A stretch of DNA of 64,000 bases from Mariannaea sp. PMI_226. Its lineage: Eukaryota > Ascomycota > Sordariomycetes > Hypocreales > Nectriaceae. A program made the translations under genes and the position numbers. Of this stretch, positions 23,201 to 38,200 are shown piece by piece (position 1 is the first letter of the stretch; each line of letters starts with the position of its first letter). The notes under the pieces are model-generated. The model made no database searches. It was given only the letters and a program-made list of their open reading frames with translations, and had not been told where the DNA came from. The stretch spans positions 1 to 64,000 of the forward strand of contig JANFOG010000012.1 of the NCBI GenBank assembly GCA_024336345.1, read 5' to 3'.

Positions 23201-26200
23201 AGCCTTGTTGGAAGGTGAAGATAAGATAAGTGTAGCGTTGACTTGTTGGATAATGGAATTTAGGCGTTTCTCTGGAAGCGAAGGGTCGAGCAGTACAAAT
23301 ACTCCGCCAGCCTTAAGTACTCCAAGTAGTGCGATCATTGCCCACATTGACTTCTCGAAGCACAATGGCACCCGCACCCCAGAGCGGATTCCGAGGTCAA
23401 GAAGGCGGACAGCCAGCCTTGTGGCAAATTCATCCAGTTCCCCATATGTTAGCTGGCCATCCCATGCGCAAATAGCAGGCGCATTTGGATGAGTTCGTGC
23501 ACACTCCGCGACCATGTTGTGAACATTTTGCTCGCGGGGCTCCGGAACTGTTCTATTCCAGCCCCATATTGTCTCAAGGTCACGTTGTGTGAGCATACTG
23601 ATTGCTCCGAGTGCTTGCTCACCATCTGCAATATAAAGTTGTTGCATTACCAAGTCAAGTCGCTCCAGCAGCCCGTGTACTGTCCGGAGCTCAATTGCCC
23701 TTGAATCAAAGCTGGCCTTGGCCGTTATTGACTTCTCGTCAGAGCTGAGCTGAATCTCGAGGGTAAGAGCATATGTGTTAAACGCTTCTTCCTGGCTGGC
23801 GTCATGCCACTCCCCGAGAAGCTGCTGCTGGGTAGTAGAGGAATTCCTCTCATCGTACTTGCTACTTGCAGGCTGAATAACAAGTAGCGTCTGGAACGTG
23901 CATGCTTGCTGGCAACCTGGTGATAGCTTGGAGATACGATGCAAGCCGGTATGCTCAAAGGGCATCATCTCCAGGGCTTGCTTCTGTACTGCTTCCAAAT
24001 ACTCCGAAACTTTGTCCTCCCCTGCCAGCTTAATCCGTACAGGAATAGTTGCTATTGTCGGACCAGCTATGTCCTCGATTCCCACAACGGGCGCACTCCT
24101 ACCAGATATGGTCACACCGAATACCACCTCCTCCAAGTTCATTGAGTATCCCAGTGCCAGTGCCCAAGCAGCCCGTACTAAGTTGGCAGTTGTTATATCC
24201 AGAGGTGTCTCTCTGGCGGTAGGTCTTGGTAGGAATTTGTGCTCAATGGTCTTATCTGCCAGTGGCTGCTGCACGGATGGTGGGAGAGACGGAAAGGGTG
24301 CGCAGTCAGACTCTGCCAAAGATTTCCGCCAGTACTCTGTCGCATCCTTTTTGTTTTGGTGCCTAATGTAATCCACAAATAGTTTGAACTGAGGCTGTGG
24401 GCTGAATTGAAATGCGTTGTCATGATACCGTTGAGCGACTTTGTTGACAATTAGAGGGAGGGACCAGCCGTCATACAGGGCGTGGTGTACCGTCCATACA
24501 AACCACTTTGGAGTGCTCAGATCATACTCCCTGATCAGGGAAAAGCGAACGAGAGGCATACCTATCTCCATAGGCGATTTCTTGTCAGCTTCAAGGTAGT
24601 CGTCGAGTCCTGTTGCTTCAAACCACTGGATTTCGTCGTCCAGGACCACCTGCAGGAAACCAATATTGTGCTGCGTAATCCTTGTCCGCATTATGGCCGT
24701 TGACCGAGCGACTTCTTCCCATGCGTTGCGAAATTTACCAAGATCAATATTAGAAGAGAGCTCTAAGACGCGTTGCATAATGTAGTCTCCCGACCGCTTT
24801 AGCGACAACGATAGAAGGCCCTCTTGGAGTGGCGTACAAGGATATGCATCCTTGACTATTGTTGATTCTACTTGACATTGAAGTGAAACATCCTGAACGA
24901 AAGAGTCCAAATTGCTGATAAGGCCGTCGGGGAGGAGGGAAAAAGAAGGAATATCCCTGAGTGCGTCCTCTCGCAGGAATACGCTGTTGTCGGCCAGTTG
25001 GTACAGTTGGGGGCTACTGAAAATATCTGCAACAGCCAGTTGAACACCAACCTTGCGGGCTTCGCCTACAACTTTCATTGCCGTAATAGAGTCACCTCCG
25101 AGTCGAAAGAAACTGTCATCTGATCCAATGGTATCTAGGTCAATGTTAAGAACTTTTGCCCAGATCATCTGTAGCTTCAGCTCCATCTCTGATGTTGGCT
25201 TCCTTTTCTTCTCTCGTGTTTGCATCTCAGCCACCTGCTGTACAGAGAACGACGAGCCGATCTCACGTAAACGCTTCCTATCCGTCTTTCCCGTGGCCAT
25301 GAGTGGCAGTTTGCTGATTGAAATGAATACGGTTGGTACCATATATCTAGGCAGGTGCTGTGCTATGTTGTCTTTAACATCAGAACTGACAGCAAGAATA
25401 TTGGCTGTGTCAATCTCCGTATCGGATTCCGTCTGTATAAAAGCCGCCAGCGTTGGCTTTGGATTGCCCTTGCTTTGCAACTCGATGATATCAGCCACAA
25501 TGCGTCTGGCCTGTGGTATGGACTCCTGGACCCAGTGCTCAACTTCGCCTAGCTCAACGCGTTGTCCTCGGATCTTGACCTGGGCATCCTTCCTCCCGAT
25601 AAAAGTGAGACTCCCATCCTCGTTGTACTGAACCAAGTCGCCCGTCTTGTAGAGTCTCCCATGCCTCCCTAATATCCGACCTGGAATGCCTCGTATCAAC
25701 CATTCTGGATCTTTGATAAAAACTCTTGCTGTTTTTTGTGGGTCGTTTAGGTATCCTGACCCGACGAGTGGCCCCTCAAGCAAGAGTTCACCAACACACC
25801 CAATAGGTAGTAGATCGTTGTGATTGTCTGGATTAACGACCCAGGTCACAGAGCCTGCTCCCTTTCCTATACGTAGAGCCTCTTCAGGACTTGATGAATA
25901 GTAATTGAATGTACTCATCGGTGTACATTCACCGGGTCCATATCCATTCAGTACTTTAACCTTCTTCCACCAAGGCTTGACATCCTTTAGATAGACAGCT
26001 TCACCACAGAACATAATAGACTGCAAATCAGGTAGATCCTGCGGTGATAGAAATTGAGAAACTGAAGGAGTAAGTATGATGATATTGGCCTTTAGCATCT
26101 TTATGCTTTCAACCAAATCATCCTTGCGCCCGTGGTCGCTTGGGATACATAAGCAACCGCCAGCACCAAGAGTAATAAAAGCATTGAATATAGATGCATC

Positions 26201-29200
26201 AAACGCATAAGATGCAAAATCAAAAATCCGTGGATTATTTGCAAATTCAAAAAGCTTGACTTGATGGTCAAGAGCTGAGGCTAAATTCTGGTGTGTAATT
26301 ACGACACCCTTCGGCACTCCAGTACTGCCAGATGTAAAAACAACATACACTGCAGATGATGGGTCCACCTTAGGAAGAATGTTTTGGCAAAGTTTGTAAT
26401 CAAACTCTTCCTGGAAAAAATCCATGTCGATAGTGATGACTGTTTGGGCGAGTTGCAAGCTTAGAGCCCGGTTGGAGTGTGAAGATAGTATAAAGGGAGC
26501 TTTGACTTGCTGTACAATACCGTAGAGGCGTTGCTCCGGAAGTGATGGTTCAAGCAAGACAAATGCTCCTCCTGCTTTCAATACACCCAGTATTGCGACC
26601 ATTGTCCACTTTGACTTTTCAAAACATAGTGGCACAATAGCATTTGTCCCGATGCCAAAATGAACTATCCTGTGGGCCACTCTCGCAGCTAGAGAGTTCA
26701 GCATTTCATAGGTAAGCTCGCCATCCCATGCGCAAACAGCAGGGGTATTTGGCTGGATCCTCGCTCTCTCCTCGACGATGAGATGTACGCATTGTTCTAG
26801 AGCTGCTGGGATAGTCTTATTCCATCCCCATATGGTGGCAAGGTCCTGAGAGGTAATAACTTCGATGCTAGACAATGTTTGCTCAGGTTTAGCACCACTG
26901 ACCTGCTGCATCACAGACTCAAGCTGGTCCAGCAGTCCGTTCACTCTCCAGGATTCAACAACTCTCGAGTCGAAGTTGACCGTAGCTGTGATTGCAGCAT
27001 CACCAAGCTGCAGCTCTAGCATGAGAGGGTATGTGTTCAACAGTTGTTCTTGGCTCTCATCCTGCCATTTCCCTAGCGCGAAACCATCGGGGCTGTGATG
27101 TTGGTTGGGTTGGATGACGAGCAACGTCTGGAACTTGCACGCTTGCTGAGTAACGGAGTCTATATTTATAATTCGTTGCAATCCGGTCTGCTCAAATGGA
27201 ATCATTCCTGTTGCCTGATCCTGAACCGTTTGCAAGTAGTCGGCGACTCTTAGGGTACGTGGTGCTTTGATGCGCAGTGGAACTGTTGCGATTGTCGGAC
27301 CTGCCATCTGCTCAATACCATTTACAGGAGCATTCCTCCCAGAAACTGTGACACCGAACACGATATCGTCAGAGTTGGTTATGCGACTAGCAACTATGGC
27401 CCACGCAGCACGTGTTAGTGTCGATGTTGTGATGTCTAGAGCCGATCGCTTGCCAGGGTTGGCCAGCGATAGCTGACGCTCAATCAGTCCGTCTGCGACT
27501 GGTTCTTGCAAAGATGGCGAAAGTGCTGGGAATTGTACGGAATCGCAATCGGCCAAAGCACTTCGCCAATAATCTGCCATTCTCTTATGATCCAGGTCTT
27601 GAGTGTATTTGACGAATGATTTGAAACTGGGTAGCTGACTGTCAATTGCGTTACCGTTGTATGCCCGTTGAACTGTGTCGAGAATGAGAGATAGCGACCA
27701 GCCATCATATAGTGAGTGATGCACTGTCAACACGAACCACTTGTACGTTTCCGCGTCATCCTTGATAAATGCGAAGCGTAGAAGCGGTCGACCTGTCTCC
27801 ATAGGTAATATTCTGTCTGCTTCAAGATATTCATCCAGTCCTTTTGCCTCTGTCCACCGAATTGCTTCGTCTAAGACCACCTGGAAGAGACCGACATCGC
27901 CATATTGCACAATCCTTGTTCGTAGGATGGGCATTTTTCGAGCTACCTCCTGCCAAGCATTCCTGAAGGCAGTGATATCAACATTAGGAGAAATCTCTAA
28001 CGTACGTTGCAGAATGTAATCTCCAGGTCGTTTGAGGGACAAGGACATAAGTCCTTCTTGAAGTTGGGTGCAAGGATAAGCATCCTCGATTATATTTTGG
28101 TCCACCTGACACTGGCTTGAGGCATCCTGCAGAAAGAAGTCGACATCGATGCTCTGTCCAAGTAGAGAAAATTGCGGAATCTCGTCTGGAGCATTGCCTT
28201 GGCGATGAACACCTTTGCTGGCCACGCTTTGCAACTTCGGATGGTTAAAAATGTCTGCAACAGCCACATCAATGCCGGCCTTGCGTGCCTCAGCTACAAC
28301 CTTCATGGCCGCAATGGAATCACCTCCCAGTCGGAAGAAACTATCATCCAGTCCAATGGTAGCTGAATCGATATTGAGAATATCCGCCCATATTCTCTGC
28401 ATTTCTTGTTCTATGTGCGTTGCTGGCTTCCGTTTCGGCCCTTTTCCAGCTGTTCGGAGCTCAGCTAGCTGTTGGACGGTGAATGACCCACCGATCTCGC
28501 GTAGCCTTTTCCGGTCCAGCTTGCCTGTAGCAGTCATAGGCAGCTCCAACATGGAAAAGAATACACTCGGCACCATGTAGCTTGGCAAACGTTTGGCTAA
28601 CTGGTCCTCAACATCAGCCGTAATAGGGAGCATCTTGGCCCCAAGAGACGCAAAGTCATTTGGTCCCATCGCGCTATTCTGTTTATCCATCTGAAGGAAT
28701 GCAGCGAGCATTGGATTTGAGCTATCGCCTTTGGGAAAGATTACTTCAGCAATAGCGTGTTGAGCTTGTGGTATGCACTCCTGAATGCAATGCTCAACTT
28801 CGCCAAGCTCCACTCGCTGACCGCGTATCTTGACCTGCTCATCCTTCCGCCCCACGAATACTAGGGTTCCGTCTTCATTATATTGAACTAGGTCACCAGT
28901 CATATAGAGCCGACCTTGCCGTCCGGACTGAGAAGGCGAGCCTTCCAGCAGCCATGTTGGGTTATTGATAAATGTTGCGGCTGTCTTTTCCGGGTCTTTG
29001 AGATAGCCGGGGCCAACAAGCGGTCCTTCGAGAAGTAATTCGCCAACACTTCCAATTGGGGCCAGACGATCATGATTCTCGGGCTCAACAACCCAAGTCA
29101 CTAGGCCAGCCCCCTTACCTATACGGGTTGCCTCGGTAAGGCTGTGAGATGAATAATTGAATGTGCTCATTGGAGTGCATTCGCTTGGTCCATATCCATT

Positions 29201-32200
29201 CAATGTTCTGACCCTCTTCCACCAACGCGTAACATCCATTGTACGCACAGCTTCGCCGCAGAACATGAGAGCTTGAAGCTCTGGTAAATCATCTGGAGAC
29301 AGAAACTGGGCAGCAGATGGTGTAAGGATAAGAAAATTCGCTCTCAGCATCTTGATACTTGCTAATAGGTTGTCTTTGCGACCTTGGTCGCTAGGTACAC
29401 ACAGGCAGCCACCTGCGGCAAGGGTGATGAATGCGTTGAAGATGGATGCATCAAAGCTGTATGATGCGAAGTCAAGAATTCTCGGAGAAGTCAGTCCAAA
29501 AAGCTTGACTTGATGAGAGAGGGCTGAAGCCATATTCCGGTGATTTATTATGACTCCCTTTGGTGTCCCCGTACTGCCAGATGTAAAAACGACATACAGA
29601 ATAGATGACGGGCTACGGTCAGGCAGCTGCCTGCTGTCCGTATCACCACGCTCATTTTCAAGGTAATTTGAATTAATTGTAACAACCTTTGATGTAAGTC
29701 TTGAGCTGAGAGCCTGAGTTGACGTTGAGCATAAGATGAGATTGGCCTCAACTTGTTGCACAATGACCTGGAGACGCTGCTCTGGAAGCGAGGGATCAAG
29801 TAAGACAAATGCTCCACCAGCTTTGAGCACCCCAATTATGGCAACATTTGTCCACATAGACTTTTCAAAACATAGCGGTACAATGGCATTTGGCCGAACC
29901 CCGAGATCAACAAGTCGACCCGCTAGCCTTGTGGTGAGCTTGTCAAGTTCACCATATGTCAATTCCCCGTCCCATGCGCATATAGCAGGTGCATCGGGGT
30001 GTGATCGCGCTTTTGCCTCAATGATCTCATGGACACATTGCTCAAGCGGCTCTGGGACAGTGCTGTTCCATTTCCATATTTTTTCCAATTCAACATCCCC
30101 TAGCAAGCTAAGCTCTTTGATGCGCCTAGATGGGCTTAGGATGATCTCGGAAATGGCAGTTCTAATGCAGCCCGCCAGCTGCGAAGCTTCCTTTGATGTA
30201 AGAGTTCCTGGGCGGAAGTTCAGTTGAATTCTGATTTGTTTGCTTCTCTCAACCGCGCTAATATTAATGTCATACTGTTTGTTGTGTTAGTAATCTAATC
30301 CTTCCAACATTAATTGCAAGATTCTTACCTCTGTTGGATCGTTGTCATTGAGAGATCGAATAGTAAGTTCATTATGCCTCTGGCTGTCGTCCTCCATAGC
30401 CCTCTGGAAAGAAAGACCGCTGTTAAAAAGCGCAGATGCGCCGAGCCCCAGTGCCCTATGAATAGCTGCCAGAGGAAAGTGTTGGTGTGGCAAACTACTG
30501 AGATAGTCATCCTGCACCTTTTTCAAAGTCTCGAGGACAGAGTCTTCGCTGTTAAACTGGACTCGGCAAGGCACCATTCCAATCAATGGTCCAAAAATTC
30601 TATCTGCATCATTGACAGGTACATCTCGACCTGAGCAGAGATTCCCAAAGCATGGCGATTGAGCTCCAGTATACCGCCTGAGCACAAGTCCCCATGCGGT
30701 TTGAATCACTGTTGCAGCTGTTACCTCGGATTTTGAGCAGAAGTCACGAAGTTTCTCCACATCGATGTGAGGTACTTCCACAGGCCCCGTGTTGGCGACA
30801 GCTTCTACAATATTGTTCCCTGTGGAAACTCGTAAGAAGCAAGGCTCGACATTCGCCAAATGTTGGGTCCAGAAGCCGAGCCCGTTATCATATGACTGCT
30901 CTTCCAAATAAGTAATAAAGTCCCGATATGCTCCTGACCGACGAAGGCTATTATCATCATCATAAGCTGTCTGCAGATCCTCCAATAGCATGTTGTTCGA
31001 GAACCCATCAACTATGCTATGATCCATTTCAAGTCGAACATGGGCTCGTCTTTCGTCAATCTCACGAATGGTGACATGATGCTGTAAGTCGTATTTTCCG
31101 TAGGCAGCGGCTGTTGCATTCATCGGCTGATCAGTCTCGTCCCTTGAGACAACAGACATGCTCGGTTGCGGGTCCCTTAGTATAACATGCATTGGCCGAC
31201 TACTTCCGGGGAACTTGTCGACTAAAACACATCGCAAAAGTGCATGCTGCCTCACAACTGCCAGCCAGGCATTCTTGAGCCTAGTCAAGTCGAGCCGAAC
31301 CTCTTCTCCTCCCCTGACCTGGACTTCGAGTTCAACGAATGAGCGGTAGTTCCTGCTGTCTTTTGCTTGTGCCACTAAGATGCCTTCCTGCATTGGTGAG
31401 CATGGGAAAATATCCTCAACATCGGCGGCACGGATTTCAAGTCGATCTAACCAAACTTCTCGAAACTCGCGGATATCATCATATGACTGGAAGGCGAGAG
31501 GGAAATCGCATAAGGTCCAGTCATGAGATGCATTGGAGAGATCTTCCGCAATCTGGATCACAGTTTGTTTAAATCTGCTGACCCAGTCGAGTATATTCTG
31601 CTGGGGGACCATGTCCATGTGGTAACTTATAACAGCATCAACGCATCCATTCTCCACTCGCACATCGATGTCGAATAGGGCCCATCTCCGTAGCTCAAGG
31701 CCTGAAGCTGGATCACATCCGTTAGGTAGTTTAACCTCTTCAAAAAACGCATCACTGCGTTCCAGTTGTTGATATAGCCCCGCGTAGTTGAACATGATCT
31801 CTGCGGGAAACTCGGCAGCAAACTTTGCAGCATTTGCCTCACTCGCAAACCGGGATGTAAAGTGTGACCAGCCGTTCCGAGGAAGGCTACGGATATAGTC
31901 TTTTGTCAAACGGATAATATCTGGGAGGCTGGCGGTCTTCCCCTGAGTAGCAACCTGTACTGGGTAAATAGTTGTGAACCATCCAACGGTCGTAGCGATG
32001 TCGATCGCGCTGTCCCAAGGCTCTCTACCGTGACCCTCACTGAAGATTGTTGGCGAGGGACGATCCGGAAACACTAGGCTGAATGAGTATATAAGCGCCG
32101 ATAGCATAAGCTCGACAGGGCGCGTCCCAAAAGCGTCGTTAGACCTGCCAAGGAGCAATGAGCTAGTATGTTTGTCAATAGAAAAATGCGTAAAAATAGC

Positions 32201-35200
32201 ATCACGCTGTAAGTTTGCGCTTTTCTCCATGCCCCAGTAAGAAAGGAGAGGTACCCGCATTTCTACCTGAGGCATAGAATCCAGGTTTTGGCTAGCATAC
32301 TGGGCCTGCAAGTCAACCCAATTGTGGAAAGCCATCGAGGTAGGCATGGTAATTGTTCCTGATGTGAGAAGTTCTTCCATCTCTCGAAATATCACGCGCC
32401 AAGATACAAGATCTACGACGAGGTGATGTATGGCAATAAACAGGGATTGAGATCCCTCGTCGCTGCCATCATCGAAGAGCGCAGCAGCTACAAGGGGGCC
32501 ATTCTCAATGTTCAGGGATCCACGACATTGAGCAATGGCTTGAGCCGTCTTTTTGTCATCTGAATCAGCAGACCACTGATGGGTTCGAAGACGGAGTGAT
32601 CTCGCGGTGTCATTCGTTATCTCCTGCTCCCAAACTCCTTTCACATTCTTGCTAAACCGCGCGCGAAGGATGTCATGCCTGCGAACAAGAGTCTCAAGCG
32701 CTGCAAGTAGAGGTTCATGCCCGATTTTCGTGCGCAGCTTGAGGAAGAAGCGCTGATCATATGGTTTTGTCAGATCAGTTTCAAGGTGAGTGTAGAGTCT
32801 TTGCATCGGACTCAACTGACGCGAATAGCCACGAGCAGCAAGCGTTTCGAGAGTAGATGTCGTTGGGGCGTTCTGCATGGGGCCAGCCGCAGAAAGGCCT
32901 TGTATAAGGCTCGATATCTTTTTCTTCTGCATTATATCGAGAGTGGATATATTTAGTGAGAGCGAACGAGCGGCCGAAGATACCTGCATGGCCGTGATTG
33001 AGTCGCCACCGAGACGGAAAAAGCTGTCATCGAGTCCGATCGTGGCCGGATCAATATTCAACACTTGGGCCCATAGGTTCTGTATCTGCCTTTCCAGCTC
33101 AGTTGTCGGCTGTTGCTTCGTCACCGTTCGAGTCGTGTCTATCTCAGCAAGTTGCTGAACGGAAAATGAACCACCAATTTCTCGCAATTGTTTCCGATCC
33201 GCTTTTCCGGTGGGCGAAATAGGAAGATCGTTCATGGAAAAGAAGACTGTCGGTATCATATAGCTGGGCAGGCGCTCAGCCAGCTGGTCCTCAACACCAG
33301 CCTCGATAGATAGCATTTCGGTCGTTTCGGCTCCATTTTTCTTCATTGAATCCTTCTTCTGGAGAAATACCGCGAGCGTTGGCTTGGCATTCTCACCCTG
33401 CAGCACAATGATTTCTGCTACAACTTGTATAGCGTCAGGAAAACACTCCTGAACGCGTTGCTCAATTTCTCCGAGCTCTACTCTCTGCCCACGAATCTTG
33501 ACTTGTGTGTCTTTCCGACCGAAGAATGTCAGGGCTCCGTCTTCATCATATCGTACCAGATCACCAGTCTTATATACTCGCCCGTGCCGCCCGGGTTGAC
33601 CTGGTCCACCACGCACCAACCACGCTGGGTCCTGGATGAATGCAGCGGCAGTCTTCTCTGGGTTATTCAGATAGCCACGGCCGACGAGCGGCCCCTCAAG
33701 AAGGAGTTCACCAATACTACCAAGGGGTAGCAAGTTGTCATGGTTTTCCGGATCAACAACCCAAGTTACAACGCCCGCACCATCTCCAAGACGAGTGGCT
33801 TCTTCCGGGCTGGATGCCTTTGAATTAACCGTACTGGTTGGGGTGCACTCACTGGGCCCATATGTGTTAATCACTGAGCATTTGTGCCACCAACGCTCAG
33901 CGTCCCTAATGCTAACAGCTTCCCCACCTAGGATGAGCGTATTCAACTTAGGCATGTCGTCTGGGGATAGCAATTGAGCAACTGATGGCGTCAGCTCCAC
34001 AAAGTTAGCCTTCAATGATCGTATGCTTTCCACGAGATTATTTTTTCGATCGTAGTCATTTGGTATGCACAGGCAGCCACCAGCAACAAGGGCTGCAAAT
34101 ACATTGCTGATGCATACGTCGAAACTGTATGAGGCGAAATCGAAGACTCTCGACTCTACTGACAACCCCAGAAGCCCTATTTGATAATGGAGAGCCGAAG
34201 CAAGGTTGATATGGGTTATCATCGATCCCTTCGGATTACCAGTGCTGCCCGATGTAAAAACGACATACATAGCGGAGGTCGGGGAAGACGCTTGGAGCGG
34301 GTATTCATCCATGGTACGTCTGTCATCACTCGCATCGTGGTCCAGTCTTACAGTTGTATCCTGATTGATAACAACTACCTTGGGCGACAATCTCAAACTG
34401 AGAGCTTTATTGCCCAATGATGATACAACAAATTTGGCATCTACCTCCCGGACAATGGTCTGGAGCCGGAGTTCTGGAAGAGACGGGTCGAGCATCACGA
34501 ATGCACCACCAGCCTTTAGCACGCCAAGCATCGCCACAGGTGTCCACATCGATTTCTCAAAGCATAGAGGCACCACGGCATCTGAGCCTATGCCAAGCTG
34601 AACAAGTCGGCGCGCTAACCTCACCGCATAATGGTCAAGCTCGCTATATGTCAACTCGCCATCCCAGGCACACACAGCGGATGCATTAGGTTGAGCTTCT
34701 GACCATTCTTCGATTATGTGGTGAACGCATCGCTCAATAGCGGTTGGGACGGGACTGTTCCATTCCCAGATCTTTTTGAGGTCCTGCTCTGGGATCATCT
34801 GGATCTCAGTGACCGTCTTATCGGGATTTGTGTTGCCGCTTATTTGGACAAGTACAGAGTCAAACTGCTCCAGCATCTTCTGTACCATCCAAGATTCAAT
34901 TACCCTCGAGTCATAGCTGGCTAACACTCTAATATTATCCAAACCAAGTTGGATTTCAAGAGTAAGAGCATAGGTATCAAACCACTGCTGCTGTTGATTA
35001 TCTTGCCACCTTCCAAACAAGTCCTGCGCCCCCAGCCCGTCGTCCTCTGGCTGGATAACGAGTAGTGTTTGGAATGTGCATGCCTGCTGGCTACCTGGGC
35101 ATATCTTAGCAATCCTTTGAAGGCCAGTCTGTTCGAAGGGAATCATTTCTGTCGCTTGTCTCTGCACGGCTTCTAAATAATCCGAAACTCTCTGGGCCCT

Positions 35201-38200
35201 CGGTATCCTGATACGTACAGGTACTGTCGCGATTGTTGGGGCCACCATTTTATCAATACCAACAACTGGAGCGTTTCTTCCAGACACAGTGACGCCAAAG
35301 AGCACATCATCTGAGTTGGTCATGCGACCAGCAACCATTGCCCATGCAGCACGGATCAGATTTGACGTGGTGACGTGATGAGGATGACCCCTACTAGGAC
35401 GATGTGGAATTTGATATTCTATCGCCTTGTCTGCCACCGGCCTCTGAACGGATACAGGGAGAACTGGAAATGGCGCTGAATCGCAGTCTGTGAGAGCCTG
35501 GCGCCAGTATTCCGTCTCTCTTCCTTGATCTTGACCAGTAATATATTTGATGAATGTGTTGAATCGAGGCGTGGACTGCGCTACATCGCCCTTGTAGACT
35601 TGGCGCACAGCCTGTAGGATGAGCGGCATTGACCAGCCGTCGTAGAGTGCGTGGTGTACTGTCCAAACAAACCACCTGGATTTGCCTAGGTCATTGACCA
35701 GGGCATAGCGTGTAAGTGGCTGACCCATTCCCATGGACTGTTTCCTATCGGCCTCCAGGTATGTTTCCAATTCAGTAGCTTCAATCCACCGAATGTCTTC
35801 GTTCAGAACCACCTGCATAAGACCGATATCTTTGTGGTGGACGATTCTAGTACGCATGATTGCCGTTGCCTGAACAACTTCCTGCCACGCATTGCAGAAT
35901 GAGCCAACCTCAATGTCTGGAGAAAGCTCCATAATACTCGTCTTGACATAATCTCCTGGATGTGCTGCCGATAATGACAGAAGACCTTCTTGCAGAGCCG
36001 TGCATGGATATACGTCCTCAATAGTAGCCAAATCCAATTGAAACTGGTTTGAGATGTCCCTAAGCACTAAGTTCACGTCGATAGTACGCCCTGCCCGCGC
36101 AATAAGAGAGAAGGGTGGAACAGTCTCCAGATGGGTGTGCACTGACGAATTTTTGGCGTGACTAGCCACCTGTTCCAAGGTAGTATGGCCGAAAATGTCT
36201 GCAACCGTCAAATTAAGCCCGTCCCTGTGAGCCTCCGCAACAACTTTCATTGCCGCAATCGAGTCCCCTCCAAGCTGTAAGAAACCATCATCCAGTCCAA
36301 CGATAGACTGCTCGATACCAAGCACAGTCGCCCATATCCTTCGCATCTGCCTCTCAATCTGCAACTCTGGCTGCCGTCGCTTGATACCATGTCCCGGTGA
36401 TTTCATCTCGATCAGCTGCTGCGCAGTGAATGAACTGCCAATTTCACGTAGTCGTCTCCGGTTTGTCTTCCCTGTTGGCGTCATCGGGAGCTCCCATAAG
36501 GAAAAGAACACGGTCGGCAGCATGTAGCTAGGCAAGCGCTCCGCCAGCTTGGTCATGAGACCTGGAGGTATGGGAAACACCACCGCAGATTCTGGAGTAT
36601 TGGCCTCGGCAGTCTTTACCGCCACAGTATCTCTCGTCTGGAGGAGGAACGCCGCTAGTGTAGGGCTTGAGTCATCTCCCTGTGGCACAATAAGTTCTGC
36701 CACAACCTGCTCGGCATCTGGGATACAATCCTGTACGTGGTGTTCGATCTCACCTAGTTCAGCTCGCTGGCCGCGGATCTTGACTTGTGTGTCCTTGCGC
36801 CCGAGATATGACAGGCTTCCATCTTCATTATACCGCACCAGGTCACCTGTTTTATAGACTCGGCCGGATCGACCGGGCCGCCCCGGCGCGCCTTCTAACA
36901 ACCATGGTGGGTTGTAGATAAACTTTTCTGCAGTCTTCTCTGAATCATCCAAATAGCCACGGCTCACTAGCGGTCCTTCAAGTAGTAGCTCGCCAATGTG
37001 TCCGATTGGGATTAAATAGTTGTGGTCATCTTGTTCCACGATCCAGGTCACCAGACCCGCGCCCTTTCCAATCCGGGTGGCTTCCTCAGCACTTCGAGCA
37101 TTGCAATTGATCGTGCTTGCTGCAGGACATTCGCTAACACCATACCTGTGAACAAAGTGCACCTTACCCCACCATCGTTTTACATCGGTAATAGATACAG
37201 ATTCACCGACGAGAATGACTAGCTCTAGCTTGGGTATATCCTCTGGGGAAAGAAGTCGAGCGATAGAGGGTGTGAGAACCACAACATTGGCCTCTAACGC
37301 AGCTATACTGCCAGCCAAGTTACTGCGTCGATCTTGGTCGCTTGGAACGCACAAGCAACCTCCCGCGACGAGAGCCGTAATTGCGTTGCTTATGGATACA
37401 TCATAGCTATATGCTGCAAAGTCGAAAATTCTGGACTTCGTCGTAAAGTCAAGCAGCTTTATCTGATGGTGTACAGCTGAAGCCAGGTTTTGATGTGTTA
37501 TTGTGACACCCTTTGGTGTTCCTGTACTGCCGGATGTAAATACCACATACATCAAAGCTGATGGGCTGAGGGTGGCGGTAACACGTTCAGCCACTTGGTC
37601 TTGTAGAGTCCTAAAATATTCGGAACCAACCGTAAGGACTTTTCCTGACAATCGCGAGGTCAAACCTTCGTTCAATGGCGAAGACAGAATTAGTGTGGCT
37701 TTAACTTGTTGGACGATAATCCGAAGGCGTTGCTCTGGAAGAGAGGGATCAAGCATCACAAACGCCCCGCCTGCTTTGAGCACACCAATCATGGCCACCG
37801 TTGTCCACTTGGACTTTTCAAAGCATAAAGGTACTAGTACATCTGGCTTGACACCAATGGCAATCAGCTGAGCTGCCAGCCTTGTGGCAAGCTGGTCTAG
37901 CTCGGCATATGTCAGCTCGCCATCCCATGCGCATACAGCTAGCGCACTTGGCTGGACACGAGCTTGCTCCTCGATAATTTCATGAACAAATCGCTCCGCA
38001 GGCTTAGGCACAGTATTATTCCATTGCCATATCATTTCTAGGTCCTGTTCTGTGACCATTTGAATCGATTGCAATGTCTGATCGGGATCTGCACTGTCAA
38101 GTTGGTGCAGTACACAGTCTAGTTGATCTAGTATTCTCTGGACTGTTGATGACTCGAATATCCCTGAGTCGTAGCTGGCCGAAACTATCATTTCTTCAGA

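Noticed and set aside
30106..30287. Treating the two NRPS frames as two separate genes.
   Set aside because: The gap contains a perfect 54-nt intron and the downstream frame is open from the acceptor, completing one condensation domain.
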